Source: Nemertoderma westbladi
Taxonomy: Eukaryota; Xenacoelomorpha; Nemertodermatida; Nemertodermatidae
Length of the DNA stretch: 64,000 nt
Reading direction: 5' to 3'
Assembly (NCBI GenBank): GCA_032718475.1
Contig: JAUCBJ010000877.1
Span: 186,001-250,000, forward strand
Position 1 is the stretch's first letter. Each line of letters begins with the position of its first letter. The notes under the pieces are model-generated. The model made no database searches. It worked only from the letters and a program-made list of their open reading frames with translations, and was not told where the DNA came from. The position numbers and the translations under genes were made by a program. Below, piece by piece: positions 11,046 through 22,260 of the stretch.

Positions 11046-11810
11046 CTCTGGCCTATTATGGCGTGGTTTTTTCAACATATAGTTTCGACTCTAACATTAA
11101 TTATGGGTATAGAACGATTATCAGCTCTGTATTTTCCAATTTTCTATAAAGATTCGAAATTGAAAAATAACAACATAATTTATTTAGTGGCGCTATTAAC
11201 CATTGTGATGACAGCTTTTTTCCAATGGCCAATTTTATTGCATAATGTTGGTGAAATAAGATATTTTGATGGTGAAAGGAAATATTTGATTCTAGAAGGA
11301 TTTTATGAGGCACACACGTGTATAACGGATACATATTTCTGGAATATTTTAGTCCTATAAGGCAAACCATACAAGTTCTATCAGTGTGAGTTATAAACGG
11401 CCTTATGATAAGTTAAAGAAGCTTGTTAAATTAAACCCGAATTCTCCATCGACAGCTAAAATGGCTGGAGCTGTAAAAATGATGTTAATAACAGCGACAC
11501 TAAATAGTATCAAGGATTTCTTAAGTGTCGTCTGGAACACAATTTATGCTTATCAAAAGCCCTTGGAAAATGCATTCATTCCGCAGATGGCAAATCTGGG
11601 GGGATATTCAAATTTATTCATTTGGAGATTTGCCGATCATATTCAGCCTACATTTCAACTTTGGGTTGTTTCATTTATGGTGTCAATTTCTATGTCATGT
11701 ATATTTTTGTAGGGAGTTTTCGGAAAGCTGTCAAATCAAACGTATTTAAGTGCGGCGAAAAAAGTATTAATTAGGCCATTATTTATTGTGTATTGCGGTG
11801 ACATACCTTT
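11046..11810 (+). pseudogene. Rhodopsin-family GPCR fragment, frame-broken
   Basis: Two hydrophobic frames and one short tail reconstruct the order of a class A receptor. The first (11058-11360) has the end of TM3 with GIERLSALYFP, equivalent to the DRY-x-x-V-x-x-P motif, then TM4 and a second extracellular loop with a cysteine. The second (11386-11712) has a basic third intracellular loop, TM6 and TM7. In a third frame (about 11670-11800) NFYVMYIFVGSFRKAVKS fits the NPxxY and helix-8 region. TM1 and TM2 are absent upstream and TM5 is missing or unreadable between the two frames, with at least two frameshifts. It resembles peptide receptors, but the ligand class cannot be told. Confidence 0.65.
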
Positions 11811-13257
11811 TTCTCCCTTAATATTTACATATACTGTATTTTACAATAGTGTTTAAGGCCCAACGTTCATATCCAGGAAGTATGTATAAATTTCACACTG
11901 TTGTGTTGTGTCCCTTTGCTTTCTATATTCATTGAATTATTTATTAGCAAGTCGTAGGACTTGATTACTGTGAGAATTGTTGGCTGATTGACTGGCTGGC
12001 TGACTGACTGGCTGGCTGACTGACTGATCTACAGCCAAAACTACTCTAACGATTTTGATGAATTTTTCACAGCGGCTAGATACCGCGATTTTAAGGTCCC
12101 TGGCATGATCGGCTACTCCGTCCATAGCCTCTGGGTTCGAAAAATAAACGTAAACGAAAAAACGCCATAGGCGCAATGGTTAAATAACACCAATGACAGC
12201 TTGTTGATGGAATTTACATTTGATTGATGACTTCCGACTTGCTTAACGGCATCTTGACGCCGTCTCTAGTAGTTAAAGTTAGGCAATAAAATTTACATAA
12301 CTTTAGGTACAATGGGAAGACAAGCTTCACAACTGGTGGAGTGAAGTTTTTTAATAGTTACAGAGTTTTTACCCTTGGAGTTAGAGTGGTACATTCCCCT
12401 CCTTTCAGGCAACAGCCAAGAGAGAGGAGCCTTCGGCTTGCCTCCAGTGTTTTGTGTTTCACGTTCACCACTAACTTTAATTTACTTTATTTAATTCCTT
12501 CCAAAATCATATACATAGTAATGCGATATATAAGTACTACTAATTAAATATATAAATGCTACTAAAGCGCTAGATACATCATTGTTACTATGCAATATAT
12601 CAATGTTACACCTGTAACCAGTAAACTATTTCCTATCGTCGTAATGTATGTATGTATGTTGTTCAACCTTTGTTGTTCTCAACTTCCACTGTAATTTGTA
12701 GCCCTAATACGACTAGGGGGTGGGTCCGGGAGGGGGATTCAGCGGTCCAGAAAACTAAAAATGAGTAGAACTTGGTGTATTTGGTGTATTTTCAAAATAT
12801 CGAATTTTATTAAAATTTGAAGTGCCACTACCACTTGTTAAGTTCAATTTTCGGAAATAGAATATAATAATATTCGATTCAGCGTCTTAAGAATCCTACT
12901 ACAGCTAGCCAACAATTCCGAACTCCTGGGACTACTTCCATTTTTCATGAAAATTATTATACCCAGCTTATGAAATTTTCATTTTTTAGTTTTGAAAATG
13001 TTCTTTGATTATGTTTTCATCTACAGACCAAATTTCGAAGAATTTCACAAAATGAATACAAAAATATATTGCATATCATGACTACAGTATACAATATAAT
13101 GATAATTTAAAAACAACATCTTTAATTAGATAGTAGTCATTAATAGGAAACTGCTAGGACTAGAGGTCCAAATATTATATATTTATATTTATTTTTGATG
13201 TAATATTATTGTTTAGAAATGGTAAAAACTAGGAAGCACGTCGCCAGTGGTTGAACT
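11811..13257. other. Intergenic, with a short TGAC/GGCT repeat
   Basis: No gene is visible. At about 11982-12030 there is a degenerate run of CTGACTGACTGG-type units next to a phrase of the kind often found in old transposon debris. 12640-12660 has a (TATG)n run. Around 12250-12480 there is a region weakly resembling 61740-61830 (both read GCCTTCG...GTGTTTCA.GTTCAC), possibly the same short repeat. Confidence 0.4.
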
Positions 13258-13260
13258 CAG

Positions 13261-13303
13261 CGCCTTACATACGTTTCGGCCTATAAGGCCTCATCAGTAT
13301 CGC
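13261..13303 (-). ncRNA. Hammerhead-ribozyme-like motif
   Basis: On the minus strand the conserved core reads CTGATGA, a stem of GGCC/GGCC closed by TTAT-A, GAAA, then a minimal stem III (AC-GTAT-GT) and the cleavage triplet GTA. Stem I is imperfect next to the core but recovers as AGCG/CGCT, with GGTT/AACC further out. The layout matches the small hammerheads associated with Penelope-like elements and retrozymes. Mismatches at the base of stem I mean activity is uncertain. No Penelope protein is found nearby, so it would be a relic. Confidence 0.5.
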
Positions 13304-15512
13304 TAACCAGTTCAGCCAATTGCCCCTGACACTTCTCCCATCGAATCCATTTATATTGATGATGGAGTCTTAAAAGTTGCATATCCTAATACAATATATA
13401 TAAAAATGCTGATATAAATATATGGATATGTGTATATAAATACCCATATCCAATTCAGCTAATTTATATTTATTTTAACGGAATATATGATAAATGCACT
13501 TATAATTATAGCATTTCTCCAATCTCTATTTAAAACAATATATAGGAATAATTCTATAACAATTTATGAATTCAGAGAGGTTTTTTTGATGAAATAATTA
13601 TAATGTTATTGGTAATTTACTTACTATAAACAGTTTTTAATAAAATAACATGTTTTACTTGTGGTACTTTTATTACAAAGAACTACTTCGTTGTCGCGAT
13701 AAGTTTTCCAAATGCGGATGTGGGTTCAAACCTAGAAGTTCAGCTAAATGTTTTTGGTTTGTTTGAACTAAACTCTCGCAGAAAGTCTTAAAATCACTAT
13801 AGGGTCGTTTCTTTATTTGCTCTATCAATTCGTTGTTACAATCAAATAAATTTGTCTTTGATCTTATAATGCCAATACCGAAGCTATTTAAAACTAATTC
13901 ACTTTGCAGGATTATAATGAGCGCCTCATGCTCCATTTCTATAGCCAGTTCGTGCTGATATTTCGTCAATAAAACCTTGTGTTGATGTCGATCAAATTTA
14001 ATTTCAGACCGTGAATCTTCCAGAAACAAGAAGAGATCTGCCAATCTTCCTTGGTTAGATTCTCTCAAACTCTCGCAGAAAACTTCAAAATCCTTATAAG
14101 GCCTTTTCTTAATATAGTCAATGAGATCACAGTTTTTTTGAAGGGAGGTGGGCCTGGACTTAATTAATTGAACACAATTGTTACTAAGAACGTGTCTGCT
14201 TTCAAGGATAGGAAGTAAATTGGTTGGGTCAAGGCTTTTTGCCAATGTATATTGGAGTCTTGTTAGCATATATTAGTGATGCCTATTAAATTTAAGTTCT
14301 CTTTTATGGTCTTCTAGAAACAAAGGAAGTTCACCTATAATATGACTTTGATTGGTGGCTTTCAAACCCTCATAGAAAATTCGAATTTGATAAAATCGAA
14401 GCCCTCTAATATGATTAATAAGATAATTATTTTTTTCAATAGTTGTTACTTTTGATTGGATTATTTCGACAATAGATTTACTGATAACTGATTTGCTTTG
14501 AAGATATATTAGGAGTTCACCAATCTCCATATGTTCAGCTATAATATCCAGCAGCTTTTCTCGATGAAATGATTCCAATGTTGTTGCTAATTTACATTTT
14601 ATAAACCATTTTCGATAGAACAATGTTGTTACGTCTATCCCACTTGTATCACAATGAACCACTTCGTTTTCCAGACAAGATTCCAAACTTATGAAGTGAA
14701 AAGATCCTTCCAGTAAGTAATATGTTCTGGTTTTATGTCATCTCGAACAGTTACTATTCTAGAAAACATATTATTTAACCATTCAGTGTTTAGTATCACT
14801 GTGTCTTTCAATTGATCATCATCAAAATATATTAGTGTGCCTCTATCATGGTAAAAGTTTAACATTGTTTTTAACCCTGAAGTGTCAAAACTTACTTGAA
14901 CTTCATTTAATTTTTCCTCTAAATCAACAACATCAATATAATCTATATCCTTTTTCATTAGTATGAACACAAGTTGTTCAAATTTAATATATTGCAAAGG
15001 AATTTCCTCTTTGAATTTCACCATTTCGTTTACAATATTTTTCTTTAATGCTTCCAGTTCATGATCCTTCGAAGATCTTAATGTGCCATTATTTTCTATG
15101 CCATGATATCCTTTAATAAGTCCGGAGTAAGGTTTGTTTTGAACTGAACTTCTAATTTCTCTAAACTGCATAGACAACCATTTCTTTGAGTCATTATTAA
15201 CACATCCCTTATGTGTTCCAACCACAAAAACTGGTGGATGTAAACCATTACCTTGAGTACTGCATGATTTGGTGCTAAAACTATATATATTTCTCATCCA
15301 TAAATCAATGAAATCAATGTTTCTCATGGTGGTATAAAGTTTATAAATGTTTTTATCATCATCTCTGACTACAATGTCAGCCTCTTTATGAAGATCTTGA
15401 GATAGATCAAAAACTAGTAAATAAATAGCTTGTCTGCTCAGAAATATCGGATGAGTTGTATAGTAAATGCACTGGCCACCAAAATCTAGAATCTTCAAGG
15501 AAAAATGGTTAT

Positions 15513-18500
15513 TTTTTTTAAAACAAGGTGCCTAAACGGGGTAAAAGGTTTATTCTTTTATACAGGTGGAGCAATAAGTTTAAAATTAATTAAAATTTTA
15601 CAATTAGTTGGAATGAAATACGATTCAGTACGAATATCAAAGTCTCATGGCTGTGGTGAACCAATTTTCTTTTAGTGATATGGGTGGCTGGCCAGTTCTG
15701 TCAGAGAGGGGCAGCAATCGCAGTTGAGAGCGTGGTATCTGTCCACGGCTGAGTTCTTACAATATTTACAAATACATTGCGATGACAGCTCGTGGAAAGG
15801 GGTGCAGGTCAAGCAGATGAGGTAGTGAAACCCATGGGCGGTTGCCCTGGTGACAGTGTGCCGGTTTCTCTGCTGTGAGGATTTCCAACTCGAAGTTGTG
15901 AAGGCTGGGCCCCTTGTGTAACCCTGCCGGTTGAAGTTTTCTGTGCGTTCGGTTCGGTAAGAGCGATATTGGTCTAATGCTGTAGGGTTGAATAGCGTGG
16001 GGTTTACGATAAGGAGATCTTCAATGAATGTTTTTTCTCCTATAGCTTTAATGGCCATGGTTGTTGATGAGTTGGATGGTAGGGAGAGCACCCTTTTAAT
16101 AAACTTTGATTTGATTTTATCCAGTTCTTTCATGTGTGCAACTGTAAAGAAGCAACCGATCTCTACAAGACCATATGATACCATTGGCTGTATTTTCATT
16201 GCGAAGATCTTCATTGCGGTACATATTGACAGTCTGTTTAAATTTCGAAGACAACCAATCGCTGCATAAGATTTCCGTTTTCTTTTGTTAACATGTTTGG
16301 TAAAAGTGAGGGTCGGTTGCAAGGTTATGCCAAGATATTCGTATTCATTGCAGATGAGAACTTCTTTTCCCCCGTAGTAGAATTTATCGTTAATACACAG
16401 CCGGCCACCTTTACGGAACTTCATTATTTTTGTTTTAGAGAGGTTCACTTCCATTGAATTATTTATACACCATTCTTCTAGGACATCAAGACCGCGTTGG
16501 ATAACTTGTGGATTCGAAGAATAAAAGGCTAGATCGTCCGCAAAGAATATGAATCGTATCGCTCTCGATATTGCACGGAGTGCAGTTGCGAGGCTGGTAA
16601 TAAAAATTATGAAGCAAGTTGGGGAGAATGAGTCTCCTTGCAGAATTCCTCGCAACTGTATGATCGGTTTTGATAGGCTGAAACCGTCGGATATTTTTAT
16701 TGTATTTGTTAATAATGCCTTAATGAAGCCGAATAATTTCCCCTTTATTTCGAAATCATTATATATCTTGCCACGGAGCAAGGCTCGGTTCACTAGGTCG
16801 AATGCCTTTTTAAAATCAACAAAGGCTACATACATTACACGGTCTTCTTTTGAGTGAAGGGCTTTGTTAATATCTGAGACGAGTTTCCTTATTGCTTGCA
16901 TATTTGATCTCCCTGGTATAAATCCATATTGCTCATCTGGGAACAGGTGGGATATGTTCCGTTGAACCCGTTTGTTTAGTATGGAGGTTAATAATTTTAG
17001 GAAAACACAGATAAGAGCGATACCTCTATAGTTATTTGGGTCCAGCAGGCTCCCTTTCCCCTTGTATATAGCCTTGATGATGCTACATGTCCATGACAGT
17101 GGGATTGCGCCCATGTTTAGGCAGAAGTTGAAAAGGAGAGTTATAATTGTAATTAGGAGGGGACCTGCAGCTTTTAAATGTTCGTAAAATATTCCATCTG
17201 GGCCGCAGGCTTTCTTTGATGCAGAGTTCTGTATAGCATCGCTTACCTCTTGTTCTCTGATTGGCTCATTGTACCACTCTTCAACACATTTCTCCTGTTC
17301 AGATGGCGAAGGTGGGGTGCTGCTTCCGGGAGGGTCCAGTCTTACACCCAATAAATTGTCGAAGTGGGTCCTCAGAGTTGCTGGTTCTATGGGGATTGAT
17401 TTCGCCAGTTTCCCCTCTTTGAAGATCATCCAAGGTTTGATCTCCGCCTGTTTTAAGTTTTCGAGTAGCATTTCTTCCTCATACGCTATTTTCTTGTTTT
17501 TCAGTAAGGCTTTATATTTCTTCCTATTCGCCCAGTACAGGTCATTGTTAGCAGGCGAGTTTTGGCGGTTGGCCATCATCTCAAGTAGTTGGTGCTTGCA
17601 AGTCCTGCACTCGTCATCGAACCATGGTTTATTGTGGTGGTCTGAGACTTTATTGGGGGGGCATGACGCAGAGTTTATTGTTTCTGTTAGGTATGCTGTC
17701 GCTGCGTCGATGTCTTCCTTTTCTAAGAAGAATTCGATCCAGTCTTCATTAAGTTCCTGCTCAAGGCGGTTAAGGTTTAGAGTCCTGCTACTTCGAAAAA
17801 CAGGTTCTGGGTTACATTCACCATTTTCTTTGGAGTACTCCATTGATAGATGCATTTTCTGGTGCTTCCTGATAGGATTGCTCTCTAAGCTGACCGTGAT
17901 GTTTGTGCATCGGTGGGAAGTGGGGTTTCTTATATAGAGAAGATCTATAGTACTCTCGCCCTGGGGAGAGATATATGTCTTTAATTTCGGATTATTGAGT
18001 AACTCGAACCCAATATCTTGGAGTGATTCTGTCAGGTCGTTTCCCCTATCCCCCGAATCGATCCGACAGTTGAAATCCCCACCAAGAGTTATTGTGTCAT
18101 CAGCATCTGTGTATGTTAGTGATTCGTTTATTGCAAATATTACTTCTTCTACAGGAGTGTCGGGGGTAAAATAGAAGACAATATAAATTCCAGCCATTGT
18201 CTTAATTGCCATGTATTCATTTGTTTTGATAAGTAGTTGAGGATCTAATTTTGGAACAGCTAGGACAATTAGACCTCCAGATGGGCGGCCATATTGATTC
18301 TTTTTTGCTGGTTGGACGAAAGGTTTATATGGGGCGCTGCAAATATTTTCTTCTACTTGAAACGTTTCGGTTAGTAATAGTATGTCAGAGTTACTAAATA
18401 GTTCTTTAGGGTTTAGATTTGTTTGTAGGTAGTTCCATCCTTCCACATTCCACAGCGAAACATTGATTTTACTTTTAGAGATTGGTTGTCAATCCGCTCC

Positions 18501-18628
18501 GTTACCGTCTACACGAGGGGCTGTCGCCGTCACATGTTGGGTTTCCTGGCGGTGGCGGTGTTGTACCCGCGGGCGTAGGCCAAATGATTCTCTCTCGGCG
18601 TTGGTCAATTCTCTCTCGGCGTTGGTCA
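15513..18628 (-). mobile_element. Non-LTR retrotransposon inserted in the Roco duplicate
   Basis: The insertion is bounded by a 12-bp target duplication AAAAATGGTTAT (15501-15512 and 18629-18640), present once in the intact Roco copy. The left end is a short poly(T), i.e. a poly(A) tail on the coding strand. The right end carries two 20-bp repeats of a sequence ending CTCTCTCGGCGTTGGTCAA. The element holds one long ORF with endonuclease, RT and a zinc knuckle. No ORF1 is visible, so it is either 5' truncated or lacks one. Confidence 0.93.
15672..18446 (-). CDS. LINE ORF2: endonuclease, reverse transcriptase, CCHC knuckle
   Basis: The 924-residue frame is intact. It opens with an APE endonuclease (ILLLTETF with catalytic Glu; TLGGDFNCRID; TIDLLYIR), followed by a linker and the RT: KKACGPDGIFYEHLK, NYRGIALICVFLKLL, YVAFVDFKKAFDLVNR, GILQGDSFSPTCF, and the catalytic FFADD, then MEVNLSKTKIMKF. 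A C-terminal C-x-C-x2-C...H-x3-C cluster (CICKYCKNSAVDRYHALNC) is a nucleic-acid-binding knuckle. The frame is open upstream of 18446 to a stop at about 18490 without an ATG, so the true start is not defined. The order and motifs fit the Jockey/CR1-like group; the clade is not certain. Intactness and the clean target duplication suggest a recent insertion. Confidence 0.92.
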   Translation of the reverse strand: MEGWNYLQTNLNPKELFSNSDILLLTETFQVEENICSAPYKPFVQPAKKNQYGRPSGGLIVLAVPKLDPQLLIKTNEYMAIKTMAGIYIVFYFTPDTPVEEVIFAINESLTYTDADDTITLGGDFNCRIDSGDRGNDLTESLQDIGFELLNNPKLKTYISPQGESTIDLLYIRNPTSHRCTNITVSLESNPIRKHQKMHLSMEYSKENGECNPEPVFRSSRTLNLNRLEQELNEDWIEFFLEKEDIDAATAYLTETINSASCPPNKVSDHHNKPWFDDECRTCKHQLLEMMANRQNSPANNDLYWANRKKYKALLKNKKIAYEEEMLLENLKQAEIKPWMIFKEGKLAKSIPIEPATLRTHFDNLLGVRLDPPGSSTPPSPSEQEKCVEEWYNEPIREQEVSDAIQNSASKKACGPDGIFYEHLKAAGPLLITIITLLFNFCLNMGAIPLSWTCSIIKAIYKGKGSLLDPNNYRGIALICVFLKLLTSILNKRVQRNISHLFPDEQYGFIPGRSNMQAIRKLVSDINKALHSKEDRVMYVAFVDFKKAFDLVNRALLRGKIYNDFEIKGKLFGFIKALLTNTIKISDGFSLSKPIIQLRGILQGDSFSPTCFIIFITSLATALRAISRAIRFIFFADDLAFYSSNPQVIQRGLDVLEEWCINNSMEVNLSKTKIMKFRKGGRLCINDKFYYGGKEVLICNEYEYLGITLQPTLTFTKHVNKRKRKSYAAIGCLRNLNRLSICTAMKIFAMKIQPMVSYGLVEIGCFFTVAHMKELDKIKSKFIKRVLSLPSNSSTTMAIKAIGEKTFIEDLLIVNPTLFNPTALDQYRSYRTERTENFNRQGYTRGPAFTTSSWKSSQQRNRHTVTRATAHGFHYLICLTCTPFHELSSQCICKYCKNSAVDRYHALNCDCCPSLTELASHPYH

Positions 18629-19315
18629 AAAAATGGTTATCTTCTTTGATAAATTTAGCTAATATTTCTTCAGGTTTTCCAGATGAAAGTATATCTTTTA
18701 TGCGACATAGAATATCTGTTGGAATAGGTGGCATGATTTGGTCATTTGTATTATCTAGCAGAAAATAATTTTTCGCAGTCGATTTCGGTTTTTTTCTTTT
18801 ACCCACATATTTAGTCTTTGATTTTCTAGATTTTTTATTCCTTTTACTTACTAAGACTTTAGTGGCTCCTTTTAAAGGGTAGCAAAATCTACTGTTACTT
18901 CTCGATCTGTTCTCACTCAATTTTTGGAGTCCGTCATTATTATGGTTAACAGCACAACTATCCACTGTTGAATAGTTCGATGCGGCATTGGTTCCAATTG
19001 AATCTCCACTATGATAATTACTTTCTAAAACAGATCTTGCAATTTGGTTTGCAAAAATCCCATTAATTTCAGGACCAAATGTATCGTTATCTCTCATGTT
19101 AGTCCAATCACTGTATTGATCAGCATATATATAACAGTTTGTTGAAGAATCCACACCATCTGTTAAAGGCTCATTCTCCATGAAGGACAGGCCAATAAGA
19201 GCCTTCTTTAAACTTGTCTTGCCAGCTCTCTCTTGTCCAACTAACATTAGCCTGGTTTTCATCATCCATGTTGCACCAATCGATAGAGCTTTTTGATAAG
19301 CAGATAATGCCTCAG

Positions 19316-19515
19316 ATTAGATCCTAATTGACAGGTGTCATCAATTAATTAGTACAATTAAACCCTAACAGGTGTCATATGACTCCTAATTAGGGTTTAA
19401 TTGATTATCCTAATTAATCAGACTGATTAGCGCCCTGACACACAATGGGTCATCAGTTGGGTCTAACTGTCACCGAGAGGAGCAAAGGGTGTCATAAGTG
19501 ACACCGCGGCTCTTT
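19316..19515 (-). mobile_element. MITE fragment abutting the Roco duplicate
   Basis: This matches, in reverse orientation, one end of the element at 54973-55296. It ends with the inverted-repeat terminus (CACCGAGAGGAGCAAA) followed by the palindrome GGGTGTCATAAGTGACACC. Its inner end joins the Roco homology directly at 19315/19316. Confidence 0.7.
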
Positions 19516-19856
19516 TATTTATTAATACCTATTTATTTATATTTAATTTTAATTAATTATTTGTATTTTATTTTACTTTATTTATTTGTATTTAATTCTA
19601 AATTAATTATTCATTTGTACTTTATTTTAAATTAATAAATTGTATTAACTTTACTTTATACATTGATTTCTATTTTTAGATTAATTAGTTTTTATATTAC
19701 TCTTATATATATCCAGACAGCTTTATCGTTGACCTTTGACCCCCAATTAGCTATAACCAAGCAACAGCTTATTAATAATAGTTGTATCCAAGCACCCCAC
19801 CCCCTCTCGTGACACCTCTGATTACTAATTACTCTTACCTATATCCAGCCGTCTGC
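19516..19856. other. AT-rich low-complexity spacer
   Basis: Runs of TTTATTTATTT and AATTAATTATT dominate. No gene or structured element is seen apart from scattered short repeats. Confidence 0.5.
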
Positions 19857-20330
19857 AGTTCCATAGTCTGCCGCTAGAGGGCATATTATCTGAAAATTAA
19901 CATCTTCTCTAACTTTGTTATTTTCATTCCGAATAGGTTTAAACTCGGTAGGCATCTACTACAGCATAGGTCATATCTTTTGCGGAGTCATAGAGTTGTC
20001 TGAAGTTCCCCTGTCTGCCGTTAGAGGGCGTATTATTTGAAAATTAACATCTTCTCTAGCTTTGTTATTTACAATCCGCAAAACTATGAAGTTATATTGC
20101 TTAAGAGTTTAAGGGGCGAGCCATGAGGCAAGATGTTTGAGGCTTATTTAGATATATTATTACTTAATTTTGACCCCCCAATCGGCATCTACTACGGCAT
20201 AGGTCATATCTTTTGCGGAGACATAGAGTAGTCTGAAGTTCCCCCGTCTGCCGCTAGAGGGCGTATTATTTGAAAATTAACATCTTCTCTAGCTTTGTTA
20301 TTTACAATCCGCAAAACAATGAAGTTATAT
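19857..20330. repeat. Degenerate tandem repeat, left part
   Basis: Copies of a unit that includes GTCTGCCGCTAGAGGGC, ATTTGAAAATTAACATCTTC and TTTGCGGAG(T/A)CATAGAG start around 19866, 20012 and 20249, so spacing is irregular (about 147 and 237 bp). The array is cut at 20330 by the BEL element and resumes at 36252. Confidence 0.75.
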
Positions 20331-20891
20331 TGTGACGGGATCCGAGAGGATCCCGGTTTATCCGGTGTTGTTTATGTACGCGTCAGGCCGCACCGTGTGG
20401 TTGGAAAAGAGTTTGTATTGTTCTAGTGTTGTTGTTAATGATATAAGATATATATGTGGTACAATGTACAGATGTAGGTACAATAGCAGATAGCGGTAAT
20501 ACACGTTAATAGACCGGTAATATGGGTGACGGCGGCGACGGTCTTAATTGTCACCGTACTGCTGTGACTGCACTGAGATAACTGAATGAATGATACGCAA
20601 CTGGTAGTATATATTGCACGGTTGGCCATATTGCTGTACCCAGTCTATGCTTCCCCCCTATTGGCTAATAACCCTGTTGTGGCCCTTCTGCTTCCCCTGG
20701 AGGGTTTCCCTTCGCCCCTGTTGCTCTCTCTCTCTCTCAGGGGTATAACCCCTGACCCTCATTGTGTGTGTGTGCCTTTCTCCTTCCCACTTTGTTGGGA
20801 TGACACGAGGTTGATTGCTCACCCTAGTGTTCCCCAATATTGCTTAACGGCTCACTTTATGGGGTAGTTAGTGGAATTGGATAAGCTAACA
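20331..20891 (-). repeat. 3' LTR of the outer BEL element
   Basis: 561 bp, TGTGACGGGA...AGCTAACA on the plus strand. It pairs with 35687-36251 with a few substitutions and a CT-run length change. It contains a palindromic GGATCCGAGAGGATCC near its left end. Confidence 0.93.
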
Positions 20892-20930
20892 CTCCCCCCC
20901 ATGCTATCTTCCCGGTGAGAAGATAGCATC
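20892..20930 (-). promoter_or_regulatory. Polypurine tract and adjacent hairpin of the outer element
   Basis: Read on the minus strand, a GGGGGGGAG tract directly precedes the 3' LTR, the expected plus-strand primer. Immediately upstream of it is a hairpin with an 11-bp stem (ATGCTATCTTC / GAAGATAGCAT, about 20901-20929). The inner BEL element has the same arrangement of tract plus hairpin. Confidence 0.7.
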
Positions 20931-22260
20931 TACCTCTAGTGCGCTACAATTCCGCTGGATCCCGACCTAGTATCGGGTGTGGGGTGGAACTATTTTCTTT
21001 CGGAGCCGGCTTTCCAGGCCGCTCCCTATGGGTATGTTAATGCTATCCGTTTGTCTGGCGTCCCGTGTCAGGCTGATCGTGCGCTTCTCTCACACAACTT
21101 TTGTTTCCCCGACACTTTCGCCCTAACTCTCCTCCACTCTCACCCTAACTCTCGCATACTCTCGGATCTCCTCGTCCCACACTCTTCCTCTCACTTCTCC
21201 CCCCCCCCCCACACTTGAATTGCGCCCACACTCTCTCCACACTATCTCCACACCACCTCTCGCTATCTCTCTTGCGTTCTCCTCCCATACTCTTCTCACA
21301 TTCCTCTCATACTCCTCTCGTACTCCTCGCTCTCCACGCCTGTGGTCCCACCAAGTGCCCCTCCTACTCGTATCCCTGTAGTGCCCATCCGCACGATTCT
21401 TATCCCGGAGGATACGAGCTTTCACAGTAAATCCTGAACTCCACCTGTTGTTCAATGACCACACACTTATCGGGTCCCACACATGTGTACATCATGTTAG
21501 TGGGAGCCGTCTAAGTCCCGTCCTGTCGCCCTAGTCAATTAGTCCCCAGTCCCAGTAGCTAATTGGAAAAGGTTGTGCTTGACTACGGTACATACTGTAT
21601 AATATATATATACGAGTTATTATATAATTTTTTATAATATTATAATTATAATTATTATATGTATTATGTTATATGCTCGTCTACATAACGCGCTTCATTC
21701 CTACTACCCACTACTCTCTCTCCGCCTTTCTCGCCTGGCGACTTCTTCCAGTCGCTTCCCCTCCAGTCTTTCCGCTTCCAACTTCTCCCAGCTCTCTTGT
21801 GTATCCACCTCCCTGTCTACTGGATGCCGGCTGTTGTATTACGCCGACTCGCCCTCCAGCCCCGGGTGGTCTACCAGACCTCCGAAAGCCACCTAGAAGG
21901 CCCTTCTGTAGTTCGGAGGTGATCCTGATATTTGCCCCTATTCTGTGCTATTACCCTATCTACCCTTTCTAGCTACTACTTCTATGGTCTCTACTCTCTT
22001 ACTGCTAACTCTACTGACCCACTAGCTCTACTAACTCTACACCACTAGCTCTGCTAACCTCCTAGCTCTCTAACTCTACTGACTCTCTAACTTCTACTAC
22101 TAACTCTAACTCCGCTACTAACTCTCTACTAAGTCTACTCCACTAGCTCTACTAACTCTGCTAACTCCATTTACTCTCTATTAACTCTCCAACTCTCTAA
22201 CTTTCTACTTCTGCCAACTCTACTGACTCTCTACCTCTGCTGACTCTACTAACTTTCTAA
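20931..22260. other. CT-rich region of the outer element
   Basis: This stretch between gag and the 3' LTR is strongly pyrimidine-rich on the plus strand, with many CTCTACTAACTCT-like units from 21990 on and a 12-C run at 21199. The open frames seen here follow from base composition; I see no protein domain. Pol would be expected in this position and is absent. Confidence 0.55.

Larger units (their letters stand above)
13336..19315 (-). pseudogene. Truncated duplicate of the WD40-Roco-CARD gene
   Basis: This segment is about 99 percent identical to 55303-58816. It covers the 3' untranslated region, three CARD segments (13673-14686), the ROC-COR part (14689-15498) and the P-loop region (18641-19265). 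It is dead for three reasons visible here: it stops upstream at 19315, losing the WD40 exon and the winged-helix-like part; a 658-bp deletion at 14701 (matching 56671-57328 of the intact copy) removes the end of COR and shifts the frame; and a 3.1-kb LINE is inserted at 15513-18628. A further in-frame stop separates 14269 and 14273 (TAG in place of TGG). Confidence 0.93.
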
